From positions 118,001 through 182,000 of the forward strand of contig JANQAC010000002.1 in the NCBI GenBank assembly GCA_024707255.1: 64,000 nt of DNA, written 5' to 3'. The notes below the pieces were generated by a model. That model saw nothing but the letters and a program-made list of their open reading frames with translations. It did no database searches and was not told the DNA's origin. Source of the stretch: Asticcacaulis sp. (GTDB lineage: Bacteria > Pseudomonadota > Alphaproteobacteria > Caulobacterales > Caulobacteraceae). Made by a program: the position numbers and the translations under genes. This document shows, piece by piece, positions 17,622-26,364 of this stretch; position 1 is the stretch's first letter; every line of letters begins with the position of its first letter.

Positions 17622-18482
17622 CTATTTCTGATAGACCCGCACATAGTCGATCTTGAACTGCCACGGCATGGTGCTGTCATCGACGCCGGTCTTGCCGCCG
17701 AAATCGCCACCGACTGCCAGGTTGAGGATCAGCTCATGCGGCCGGTCGAACGGCCAGGCGCCCTTGCCGGTGCCTTCGTTGCGGAAGCGGTAGTAGAAGC
17801 GGCCGTCTATGCCTTCCTTTATCTCGTCCGGCGTCCACAGCAGGCTGTAGGTATGCCACTGGCCACAGACGGCCGGCATGGTTTTGAGAACACCTTTCTG
17901 CGTGCCTTTGACGTGGTTGTAGAGGCCGGTATGGACGGTGTGGTAGATCGTGTCCGGGTTCCAGCCGACATATTCCATGATGTCAATCTCGCCGTCATCC
18001 GGCCATTTGAGCGCCTTGGTGGCCGGCAATTGCCAGATGGCGGGCCAGACGCCCAGGCCGCACGGCAGTTGTGCCCGCACCTCGACATAGCCGTATGTAT
18101 AGGTCTTTTTCGACAGCAGGCGGGCGGAAGTATAGTGCTGGCCGCTCCAGTCCGACTTGTCTTTCAGGTCTTCCTTGCGGGCTTCGATAATCAGATTTCC
18201 GTCCTCGACACGGGAGTTTTCCGGCCGGGCGTCACTGTAATATTGCAGTTCGTGGTTGGCCCAGCCGTGCATGTTGGCGCCGGTGTCGTATGTCCACAGC
18301 CCCGCATCCGGCAGGCCCGGCGTGATGAATTCATCCGACCATTTCAGTGTGTAGCCGGCGGGTATGCCGCCCGCTTCGTCGATGGCCAGGGAATCGGTGG
18401 CCGGCGGTGTGGACGGATCGGCCTGGGCGGTCAGCGGCAGGATCAGGGCGAGCAGGGGCATGAAACGGGCAAGGGGCGACAC
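17622..18482 (-). CDS. Secreted glycoside hydrolase family 16 (beta-glucanase-like)
   Basis: Endo-acting beta-glucanase family enzyme, cleaving laminarin-, lichenan- or related beta-linked chains. The GTG at 18482 is chosen because CAGGAG stands 6 bases upstream and the product then begins with a signal peptide (LARFMPLLALILPLTAQA). The catalytic motif is GEIDIMEYVG (GH16 consensus ExDxxE); upstream YTYGYVEVRAQLPCGLGVWPAIW and downstream WHTYSLLWTPDEI and PHELILNLAVGGDFGG are typical. About 286 residues, single domain. It follows the sodium:solute symporter by 85 bases and is closed by a hairpin terminator, suggesting a hydrolase-plus-uptake operon. Confidence 0.92.
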   Translation of the reverse strand: MSPLARFMPLLALILPLTAQADPSTPPATDSLAIDEAGGIPAGYTLKWSDEFITPGLPDAGLWTYDTGANMHGWANHELQYYSDARPENSRVEDGNLIIEARKEDLKDKSDWSGQHYTSARLLSKKTYTYGYVEVRAQLPCGLGVWPAIWQLPATKALKWPDDGEIDIMEYVGWNPDTIYHTVHTGLYNHVKGTQKGVLKTMPAVCGQWHTYSLLWTPDEIKEGIDGRFYYRFRNEGTGKGAWPFDRPHELILNLAVGGDFGGKTGVDDSTMPWQFKIDYVRVYQK

Positions 18483-18567
18483 GGGCGTCTCCTGTAAAAA
18501 GCGTTTGTTTTTTGTGTTTCGCTGATGCCTTTTCGGCTTATGGCGGCAGCCTAGCAGACGCCGCCGA

Positions 18568-20174
18568 TTATGCAAACCAGATGACCACGGCTCCGGTCAG
18601 CAGCAGCAGGGCTACCGAAAGCACACGATAGTTCTGATACCATTTTACCGTCTTCAGGTGCGTCGTCTCCGCGCGCCAAACGTCCTTTGCGAACATCAGG
18701 TGGTTGACCGTGGCGGGATCGGGCGCGGGCGCCAAAAGGCTGCCGGCCAGCAGGGCGACGAAGGCGACCGCGAAAATGACGATAGCCGCCACGAGGAAAT
18801 GCAGCGGCAGGAGGTGAAACGCGAAGGCGTCGATAAACAGGATCAGGCTGGTGATCGTGCCGGCCACCAGCCCGGCCGCGGCGCCGGCACGGTTGACCCG
18901 TTTGATGAACAGGCCGGCGATAAAGACGGCGGCGATCGGCGGCACGAAATAGCACAGCACCGCCTGGAGATACTTCCACAGGGTGTCCTGGAAATGGATG
19001 ATCTGGGGCGTCCACAGGACGGAAATGACCATCAGGATCACCGTAATGGCCTGACCGGTGCGCACCAGTTGCACATCGGTCATGTCCGGTTTGAGCTTGC
19101 GGATAAAGTCCATGGTCAGCAGGGTCGAGGTCGAATTATAGATGCCGGAGAGGTTGGCCAGGATGGAGATCAGGCAGGCCGCCACGATTAACCCGATCAG
19201 GCCGTGGGGCATGATCTCGAAGACCATATGCGAGAAAACGCGATCAGGCTGCGGCAGGGCAGGAAAGAGCAGCAGGGCTGCGGCGCCCGGCAGGATGACC
19301 AGAAACAGGTTGGTCAGCTTGAGCGCCCCGCCCATCAGCGAGCCCCAGCGCCCGTGATCAAGTGATTTCGCCGCCAGAACGCGCTGGACCATGATCTGGT
19401 TGGTACACCAGAAATAAAAGCCGATCAGCGGCACGCCGGTGAGCAGGCCGGTCCACGGCATGTCCTTGTCATCCGCCGGCATGATCAGTTTGAGATGCGC
19501 GGGGTCGATGGCTTTCAGGGTATGGCTCCAGCCCGCGATCACATCGCCGCCGCCCACCGCCCGGAAGGTGAAGAAGGCGATGCCGGAGGCGACAATGACC
19601 ATGACCACGCCCTGTATGCCTTCGACCATCAGGACGGCGCGCAGGCCGCCGGCGATCAGGAAGCCGCCGGCGAGGAGGGCCAGCAGCGCGCATACCTGCC
19701 ACAGGGGCCAATCCGGCACCAGGATCTGGAACAGGATGGAGCCGGCGAACAGCCCCCCGCCGCATCGAGGAAAATGCCGAGCACGACCGACAGGCCGGAC
19801 ACATAGGTGCGCACGAACCGGCCGTAGCGCAGTTCGAGGAACTCCGGCACGGTGAAGACCTGCGATTTAATATAGGTGGGCAGGACGAAGGCGCAGAAAA
19901 TGGTCAGCACAATGGCCGCCATCCATTCGTAGTTGAAGACGGAAATGCCGTGCGAATAGGCAGCACCCGTAAGGCCGACGAGTGAAGTGGCCGAGATGGT
20001 CGAGGCATAGAGCGCGAAGCCGATCTTCGGCCATGAGGCGGATTGCCCGGCCAGGAAATGTTCGCGGGCCTTGAGCTGCCGGTGGCGGTCAATCAGGCCG
20101 AACAACAGGAGCCCGCCGATATAGACGCCGAAGACGCCCAGATCGAGCCAACTCAGATTATGCGCCAGAGGCAT
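18568..20174 (-). pseudogene. Sodium:solute symporter (SSS family, sugar type), interrupted by a one-base frameshift
   Basis: Inner-membrane sodium-coupled sugar transporter. The N-terminal frame (from 20174) carries LFGLIDRHRQLKAREHFLAGQSASWPKIGFALYASTISATSLVGLTGAAYSHG and ends garbled after VVLGIFLDAAGG; the next frame continues from VPDWPLWQVCALLALLAGG to the end with about ten more helices, including NQIMVQRVLAAKSLDHGRWGSLMGG and the NLSGIYNSTSTLLTMDF sodium-binding region. The break is a run of six C (plus strand, 19752-19757) where seven restore GGLFAGSILFQILVPDW. Corrected length about 535 residues. A homopolymer deletion in an otherwise intact gene points to a sequencing error. Confidence 0.88.
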
Positions 20175-20270
20175 GGTGTCCGCTTCCCCGTATTCTTTCG
20201 TTCAGCCTAGCGGAATTCACAAAGGGCGCAAGCCGGTGGTATAGGGGCTTCTCTTTGATGTGGAATTGAG

Positions 20271-20798
20271 ATGGATAAGTCCGGCCCCCTGCCGCCCGGC
20301 CACGTACCCGACCTGCTGGCGCCGGGGCTGAAGGTCGTTTTCTGCGGCACGGCCCTGGGGCGCGTATCGGCTGAACAGCGGGCCTATTATGCCAATCCGG
20401 GCAACTTCTTCTGGCGGACCCTGCACAATACCGGCCTGACGCCTGAACGCTTGGCGCCGCAGGACTATGCCCGGCTGCTGGATTACGGCATCGGCCTGAC
20501 CGACCTGTGCAAGGCGCATTTCGGCAATGACAATCAGCTTCCGCCGTGGGCGCTGGATGCAGTCGCCCTGCGCGAAAAGATCGAAAAGTACCAGCCTAAA
20601 ATCCTGGCCTTTACCAGCAAGACCGGCGCCAGCGTACTCCTGGGTCGGCCGACCGGCCAAATCCCCCTGGGCTTTCAGCCGGAAACAGTCGGCGACACCC
20701 GCATCTGTGTTCTGCCGTCTCCCTCAGGGCAGGCGCGGATTTTCTGGAACCAAACGGCCTGGCAGGAGCTGGCCGATGCGGTAAAGACCTTTACCTGA
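20271..20798 (+). CDS. mug: G/U mismatch-specific uracil-DNA glycosylase
   Basis: Excises uracil or ethenocytosine from G mismatches in DNA. The 175-residue product fits the Mug/TDG group: LKVVFCGTALGRVSAEQRAYYANPGNFFWRTLHNTGL (residues ~20-55) with the NPGN active-site loop characteristic of this family, YGIGLTDLCK, ILAFTSKTGA, and the closing VLPSPSGQAR, which is the minor-groove intercalation loop. Likely monocistronic; divergent from the symporter with a 96-base gap. Confidence 0.93.
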   Translation: MDKSGPLPPGHVPDLLAPGLKVVFCGTALGRVSAEQRAYYANPGNFFWRTLHNTGLTPERLAPQDYARLLDYGIGLTDLCKAHFGNDNQLPPWALDAVALREKIEKYQPKILAFTSKTGASVLLGRPTGQIPLGFQPETVGDTRICVLPSPSGQARIFWNQTAWQELADAVKTFT

Positions 20799-20845
20799 CC
20801 GCTGGAGAAGCCTAACCTTGCGTATGATCCCACGACAGGTGCCCC

Positions 20846-21826
20846 ATGATCTACGAATTCCAGCATGGCGTTATCACGGGCGCTTTCGCGCCGCCCCTGG
20901 CTGGTGATCTGGCCCGGCTGGAAGAGGCTTTCCGGCGCTGCGGACATCTCCATATCGTCCTGACCGGCGCCGACCGGGCGCCGTCAACCCAGATGCCCTG
21001 GCCGGCCCACATGCGTGAGGCCATGCTGCGGGCGGCGCTGGGGCCGCTGGCGGATCGGGCCGATTTTTGCCATGCGCGCGATCATCTGTACCGGCCGGAT
21101 CTACAGGGCAGTATCTGCGAACAGGTGACGGCACTTATGCCGGAAGATGGCGGCGGCTGGCTGGGCGCGGAAGACCTGTCGCATCCGCCGGCCGAGCCCG
21201 AAAGGGCCGAACAGGTGCGGGCTGGCTTTCTGCGCGATGGCCCGGACGCCATAGCCGGGCAGGTGCCAAAGGCGGTGCTGGAGATGCTGCGCGCCTATGC
21301 CAGCACGCCCGATTTCAACCGCCTGCGCGAGGAGCAGCTCTATATCGACGACTACAGGTTAAGCTGGGGCGTGGCGCCCTATCCGCCGATCTTCGTCACC
21401 TGCGACACCCTGATCCAGCATGGCCGTCACCTGCTTTTGATCAAGCGCGGCGGCCAGCCGGGCGCAGGGCTTTGGGCCCTGCCGGGCGGCTTTGTCGAGC
21501 CGGACGAAACCCTGCTGCAATCAGCGGTGCGCGAGGTGGCGGAGGAGACGCGCCTTGACCTGACGCCCGCCCATATCGCCGAACATCTGGTGGCGTCGCA
21601 GGTCTTTGATTATCCGAAACGATCGGCGCGCGGCCGCACAATCACCCACGCGTTCCATTTCCGTTTTCCGGAAGGGCCATTGCCGAAGGTCGAGGCGGCC
21701 GATGACGCCGCCGGCGCGCACTGGGTCGCCATCGATGATCTGGAAACCATGCGCGGCCAGATGTTCGAGGATCACGCCGATATTATCGAGTATTTCCGGC
21801 TGGAGGCTGAGGCGAAAAACGCGTGA
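20846..21826 (+). CDS. Nudix hydrolase with a degenerate N-terminal nucleotidyltransferase domain
   Basis: Resembles bifunctional NMN adenylyltransferase/Nudix proteins. The C-terminal half (about residues 185-325) is a Nudix domain with the box GGFVEPDETLLQSAVREVAEETR (the usual Gly after EExx is Arg) and the flanking GLWALPGGF. The N-terminal ~170 residues have the layout of the nucleotidyltransferase domain (HGVITGAFAPPLAGDLARLEEAF, then LHIVLTGADRAPS), but the (H/T)xGH nucleotide-binding motif is replaced by LAGD and the ISSTxIR motif is missing. Probably only the hydrolase is active, acting on ADP-ribose or another nucleotide sugar. Confidence 0.82.
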   Translation: MIYEFQHGVITGAFAPPLAGDLARLEEAFRRCGHLHIVLTGADRAPSTQMPWPAHMREAMLRAALGPLADRADFCHARDHLYRPDLQGSICEQVTALMPEDGGGWLGAEDLSHPPAEPERAEQVRAGFLRDGPDAIAGQVPKAVLEMLRAYASTPDFNRLREEQLYIDDYRLSWGVAPYPPIFVTCDTLIQHGRHLLLIKRGGQPGAGLWALPGGFVEPDETLLQSAVREVAEETRLDLTPAHIAEHLVASQVFDYPKRSARGRTITHAFHFRFPEGPLPKVEAADDAAGAHWVAIDDLETMRGQMFEDHADIIEYFRLEAEAKNA

Positions 21827-21848
21827 CGCGGTGGGGCGGCCTGTGTTA

Positions 21849-21883
21849 CCCTGAATAAATATAACAAATATATTTATTCAGGG
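21849..21883. promoter_or_regulatory. Perfect 15-bp inverted repeat overlapping the beta-mannosidase ribosome-binding site
   Basis: CCCTGAATAAATATA and TATATTTATTCAGGG are exact reverse complements separated by ACAAA. The GGG of the right arm is the first part of GGGAGAAG, the ribosome-binding site of the beta-mannosidase gene that starts at 21892. It is strikingly AT-rich for this genome. It could be an operator, or an RNA hairpin that hides the ribosome-binding site; no T-run follows, so termination is less likely. Confidence 0.55.
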
Positions 21884-21891
21884 AGAAGACC

Positions 21892-24510
21892 ATGCGCCGT
21901 AACACCCCGAACAGGCGTGCGCTGCTGAAAACCTCGGGCGCGGGACTGGGCCTGGTCCTGCTCGCCGGTCAGACGCAGGCGAAAACGGCAGCCGGGACGC
22001 CAATCGAACGGCGGCTTGATACCGGCTGGCAGATGCGCCAGGCTGGCAAGGACGACTGGATCGCGGCCACCGTGCCGGGAACAGTCCATACTGATCTTCT
22101 GGCGGCAGGCAGAATCGCCGATCCTTTCTACCGCACGAACGAACGCGACCAGCAGTGGATCGACAAGGTCGACTGGGAATACCGCACCACGCTGGATATC
22201 GACGCGAAGACCCTGGTGCAGGATCACATTGAACTGGTGTTCGAGGGCCTCGATACCTACGCCGACGTCTGGCTCAACGACGCGCTGGTGCTTTCAGCCG
22301 ACAATATGTTCCGTGAATGGACGGCGGACATCAAGCCGCAGGCGAAGGCCGGTGCCAACGCCCTGCGCATCCTGTTCCGCTCGCCGATCGCCGAAGGGCT
22401 GAAGCGGCTCGATGCCCTGGGTTACAATCCGCCGGCGCCGAATGACCAGAGCGAAAACGGCGGCCTGGACGACAAGAAGGTGAGCGTATTCACCCGCAAG
22501 GCCGGTTATCATTATGGCTGGGACTGGGGACCGCGTTTTGTCTCCTCCGGCCTCTGGCGGCCGGTCACCCTGCGCGCCTGGAGCAGTGCCCGGATCAGCG
22601 ATTTGCAGGTGGTGCAGGACAGCCTCACGACGGATGCGGCGGCCCTGACGATCGTGTTCGAGATCATGTCTGAGAAAGCCGGTCCGGCGGTCATCGACCT
22701 CAGCAGTGAGACGGATAGCGCCATCCGGGCCCGTCAGGCGGTCACGCTCGTCAAAGGCGTCAATACCTTGCCGCTGAAGGTGAACGTCAAACAGCCGAAA
22801 CTGTGGTGGACCAACGGCCCGGGTGAGGCGCACCTTTACAGCCTGACCGGCCGGGTGGCCACCGCCAATGCCACCGACAGCCGGACCGTGACCACGGGCC
22901 TGCGCACGGTCAAGATCGTCCAGACGCCGGATGCCGATGGCCGCAGCTTCTATATCGAACTGAACGGCGTGCCGGTCTTTATGAAGGGCGCCAACTATAT
23001 CCCCAATGACAGCTTCCTGCCGCGCGTGACGCATGAGGTCTATGACCGCGTCATGCAGTCGGCGGTCGATACCCATATGAACATGTTGCGTGTCTGGGGC
23101 GGCGGCACCTATGAGGACGATTATTTCTATGACCTGTGCGACCGCAACGGCATACTGGTCTGGCAGGACTTCATGTTCGCCTGCTCGATGTATCCGGGTG
23201 ATGCAGCCTTCCTCGAAAACGTCCGGCAGGAGGCGATATATAATGTCCGCCGCCTGCGCAATCACCCGTCCATCGCCCTGTGGGTGGGCAATAACGAGAT
23301 CGACGCCGCCTGGCAGAACGACGTGCCCGAAGGTGGCTGGGGCTGGAAGCAGAAATTCACGCAAAGCCAGCGCGACGAAATGTGGGCGGGCTACAAGGCG
23401 GTCTTCCTTGATATCCTGCCGAAGGTGGTGGCCGTACATGACGGCCAGCGCTTTTACTGGCCGTCCTCCCCGCAAGCCGCGTGGGACAAACATGCAGATT
23501 TATCGCAACCGAAGCAGTCCGGCGATATCCATTACTGGGATGTCTGGTGGGGCCAGAAGCCCTTTGCCGATTACCGTACTCGCATCGGCCGCTTCATGAG
23601 CGAATACGGCTTCCAGTCCTTCCCGGAATTCAGGACGGTGCAGAGCTACACGAAGCCGGAGGATTACGACATCTTTTCCGAAGTCATGGCGGCACACCAA
23701 CGGTCCTCGATCGGCAATGGCACGATCAAGAATTACATGCAGCGCGACTATGCCGTGCCCGGGGATTTCCAGCAATTCCTCTATGTCGGGCAGGTCTTGC
23801 AGGCCGAGGGTATCAAGGTGGCGATGGAAGCCCACCGCGCACGTATGCCATACTGCATGGGCTCGCTGTTCTGGCAGATCAATGACTGCTGGCCGGTCGC
23901 TTCTTGGAGCAGCATCGACTATTTTGGCCGCTGGAAGGCTCAGCAGTATTTCGCCCGCAAGGCGTTCGCGCCGGTGCTGGTGTCGCCGGTGCTGGAGGGC
24001 GACAAGGTCACCATTACCGTGGTCAGCGACCATCAGAAGGACATGGCGGCCACACTTGAAATCAGGACGATGGATTTCAAGGGGGAGGGCGGGCGCATCC
24101 AGACCGTACCGCTCAGGCTCAAAGCCAATCGTGCCGAGGCCGTCTTTACCGGCAATGTGGCGGGCCTTCCGAATGGCCTGACGCCGGAAAACGCCCTGCT
24201 GCATGTCCGGCTTATGGACGCAGACCAGTTGCTGTCGGAGAACATTGTCTACTTCAAGCCGGTCAAGGATCTGGCCCTGCCGAAACCCGCGATCGAAAGG
24301 CGGGTGAAGCCGCTTGATGGTGCGGTGGCCGTCACAGTCACTTCGCCGGTTTTGGTCAAGAACCTGTGCCTGAGTTTCGAGGGGCATGATGGGGTGTTCA
24401 GCGATAACTTCTTTGATCTGCTGCCGGGCCAGACGCGGATCATTACCTTTACCCCGCGTGGATCGCTTCCGGGGGGGGCCGATCTCACCCTGCGGCATAT
24501 GATGTCGTAA
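21892..24510 (+). CDS. Beta-mannosidase (GH2), exported by Tat
   Basis: Removes terminal beta-mannosyl residues from mannan- or glycan-derived oligosaccharides. A twin-arginine signal (NRRALLKTSGAGLGLVLLAG) opens the 872-residue protein, so it is probably folded before export to the periplasm. GH2 domains follow: sugar-binding (GWQMRQAGKDDWIAATVPGTVHTDLL), immunoglobulin-like, then a TIM barrel with acid/base Glu469 in GNNEIDAAW and nucleophile Glu571 in MSEYGFQSFP. KAGYHYGWDWGPR is typical of beta-mannosidases rather than beta-galactosidases. GGGAGAAG precedes the ATG and is partly in an inverted repeat. Confidence 0.93.
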   Translation: MRRNTPNRRALLKTSGAGLGLVLLAGQTQAKTAAGTPIERRLDTGWQMRQAGKDDWIAATVPGTVHTDLLAAGRIADPFYRTNERDQQWIDKVDWEYRTTLDIDAKTLVQDHIELVFEGLDTYADVWLNDALVLSADNMFREWTADIKPQAKAGANALRILFRSPIAEGLKRLDALGYNPPAPNDQSENGGLDDKKVSVFTRKAGYHYGWDWGPRFVSSGLWRPVTLRAWSSARISDLQVVQDSLTTDAAALTIVFEIMSEKAGPAVIDLSSETDSAIRARQAVTLVKGVNTLPLKVNVKQPKLWWTNGPGEAHLYSLTGRVATANATDSRTVTTGLRTVKIVQTPDADGRSFYIELNGVPVFMKGANYIPNDSFLPRVTHEVYDRVMQSAVDTHMNMLRVWGGGTYEDDYFYDLCDRNGILVWQDFMFACSMYPGDAAFLENVRQEAIYNVRRLRNHPSIALWVGNNEIDAAWQNDVPEGGWGWKQKFTQSQRDEMWAGYKAVFLDILPKVVAVHDGQRFYWPSSPQAAWDKHADLSQPKQSGDIHYWDVWWGQKPFADYRTRIGRFMSEYGFQSFPEFRTVQSYTKPEDYDIFSEVMAAHQRSSIGNGTIKNYMQRDYAVPGDFQQFLYVGQVLQAEGIKVAMEAHRARMPYCMGSLFWQINDCWPVASWSSIDYFGRWKAQQYFARKAFAPVLVSPVLEGDKVTITVVSDHQKDMAATLEIRTMDFKGEGGRIQTVPLRLKANRAEAVFTGNVAGLPNGLTPENALLHVRLMDADQLLSENIVYFKPVKDLALPKPAIERRVKPLDGAVAVTVTSPVLVKNLCLSFEGHDGVFSDNFFDLLPGQTRIITFTPRGSLPGGADLTLRHMMS

Positions 24511-24583
24511 AGCCTGAAATTAGAAGTTGCCATCGCAATGCGGCAGGGGGCATGGTCGCTTCTTACCTTTTAGAGGACCGCCC

Positions 24584-26359
24584 ATGCCCGTTTCTCGTTT
24601 TGCGCTCGCCCTTTGTCTGTCCCTGTCTCTGGCCGTGCCCATGATCGCGGGCGCCGCGCCGGCATTTGCAGAGGCGTCCGACGATCAGTTCAAGGCGATC
24701 TACACCACCGAGTGGGCCTGGCGGCAATCGCTGCAACAGACCGACGAGAACAATGTCAATGCCGGCGTGGCCGCGCACCTGCCCGATGTCAGCGCGGCGG
24801 CGCAAATGAAGCAACTGGCCTACTGGCAGGATGTGGAAGCGAAGCTGGCCGCCATCGATACCAAAAGCCTGTCAGCGGAAAACCAGGTCAATTATCAGGT
24901 TTACAAGGCGCAGATCGACGGGCTGGTGGCCGCAAAGCAATTCCGCGAATATGAAAAGCCGGTCAATTCCGACAGCAGTTTCTGGGCCGACCTGACCTAT
25001 ATTACCGAAAGCGATTTCCATACCGAGGCCGATTACCGCAACTATATCGGCCAGCTTTCCGACATGCCGCGCTATTTCGATCAGCAGATCGTCAACATGA
25101 AGGCGGGGCTGAAGCGTCATTTCACCGCGCCGCAGGTGACGCTGGAAGGCCGCGACGCCTCGATCCGCACGGTGATCGATGTCAAAAAACCGGAGGACAG
25201 CGTCTATTACAAGCCGTTCGTGACCATGCCCGCCAGCATACCGGCGGCAAAACAGGCCGAATTGCGCGCCGCGGCGGTCAAGGCCATCACAGATGCGGTG
25301 ATCCCGGCGCACAAGACGCTTCTGGTTTTCTTTGATACGGACTATGTACCGCACGCGCAGGTGGCGCTGGGCGCCAGCGAATTGCCCGACGGCAAGGCCT
25401 ATTACCAGTCCAAGATCCGCGAATTCACCACTCTGGACATGCCGCCGTCGCAGATTCACCAGTTGGGTCTCGACCAGATGGCCCTCATCCGCGCCCAGAT
25501 GCTGGAGGTGATGAAGGAGGTCGACTTTAAGGGCGACCTGCCGGCCTTCCTGAAATACCTGCGCACCGATCCGAAATTCTATGCCAAGACGCCTCAAGGT
25601 CTGCTCGACCGCGCCGCCTGGATCGCCAAGACCTTCGATGGCAAGGCGTCGCAATATTTCGGTCGGCTGCCGCGAAGCCGTTTCGCCATCGTGCCGGTGG
25701 CGCCCGAAATCGCGCCCTATTATACCTCAGGTCGCGGCGGGCCGGGCGCCTATTATGTCAATACCTACGACCTGCCGTCGCGGCCGCTGTTCCAGCTTAC
25801 AGCGCTGACCCTGCATGAATCGGCGCCGGGCCATGCCTTCCAGATGCCGCTGGCTCTGGAAAACAAATCCCTGCCGGAATTCCGTCAGAAAACCTATATC
25901 TCGGCCTATGGCGAGGGCTGGGCGCTCTATTCGGAATATCTCGGTGTCGAAATGGGCATGTATGACACGCCCTATGATCGTTTTGGCTACCTGAGCTACC
26001 AGGCGTGGCGGGCGTCGCGGCTGGTGGTCGATACCGGCATTCACTCAATGGGCTGGACGCGTGAGCAGGCCCGCCAGTACCTGCGCGACAACACCGCCCT
26101 GTCCGAACACGAGATCGATACCGAGGTTGACCGCTATATCTCATGGCCCGGTCAGGCACTGAGCTATTATCTCGGCGAAATGGCCATCCGTGACGCGCGC
26201 GTAAAAGCCGAAAAGGCGCTGGGCGACAAATTCAATATTCGCGCCTTCCACGATGCCGTGCTCGAACTGGGGTCAGTGCCCCTGCCGGTTCTGACAGCGC
26301 ATATAGACGCCTTTATCGCCAAAGGGGGCGTGGGGCCATACCCGGACGAGGAGAAATAG
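24584..26359 (+). CDS. DUF885 family secreted protein, probable zinc peptidase
   Basis: The ATG at 24584 has GAGGA 7 bases upstream and gives a classical signal peptide (VSRFALALCLSLSLAVPMIAGAAPAFA), so it is preferred to the in-frame start 57 bases earlier. The mature ~565 residues match DUF885: EWAWRQS near the N-terminus, the zinc motif LHESAPGHAFQ (HExxxxH variant), YGEGWALYSEYLG, and RDNTALSEHEIDTEVDRYISWPGQALSYYLG. The family is thought to hold metallocarboxypeptidase-like enzymes. It ends 5 bases from the convergent halogenase-like gene 2. Confidence 0.88.
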   Translation: MPVSRFALALCLSLSLAVPMIAGAAPAFAEASDDQFKAIYTTEWAWRQSLQQTDENNVNAGVAAHLPDVSAAAQMKQLAYWQDVEAKLAAIDTKSLSAENQVNYQVYKAQIDGLVAAKQFREYEKPVNSDSSFWADLTYITESDFHTEADYRNYIGQLSDMPRYFDQQIVNMKAGLKRHFTAPQVTLEGRDASIRTVIDVKKPEDSVYYKPFVTMPASIPAAKQAELRAAAVKAITDAVIPAHKTLLVFFDTDYVPHAQVALGASELPDGKAYYQSKIREFTTLDMPPSQIHQLGLDQMALIRAQMLEVMKEVDFKGDLPAFLKYLRTDPKFYAKTPQGLLDRAAWIAKTFDGKASQYFGRLPRSRFAIVPVAPEIAPYYTSGRGGPGAYYVNTYDLPSRPLFQLTALTLHESAPGHAFQMPLALENKSLPEFRQKTYISAYGEGWALYSEYLGVEMGMYDTPYDRFGYLSYQAWRASRLVVDTGIHSMGWTREQARQYLRDNTALSEHEIDTEVDRYISWPGQALSYYLGEMAIRDARVKAEKALGDKFNIRAFHDAVLELGSVPLPVLTAHIDAFIAKGGVGPYPDEEK

Positions 26360-26364
26360 CCAGA

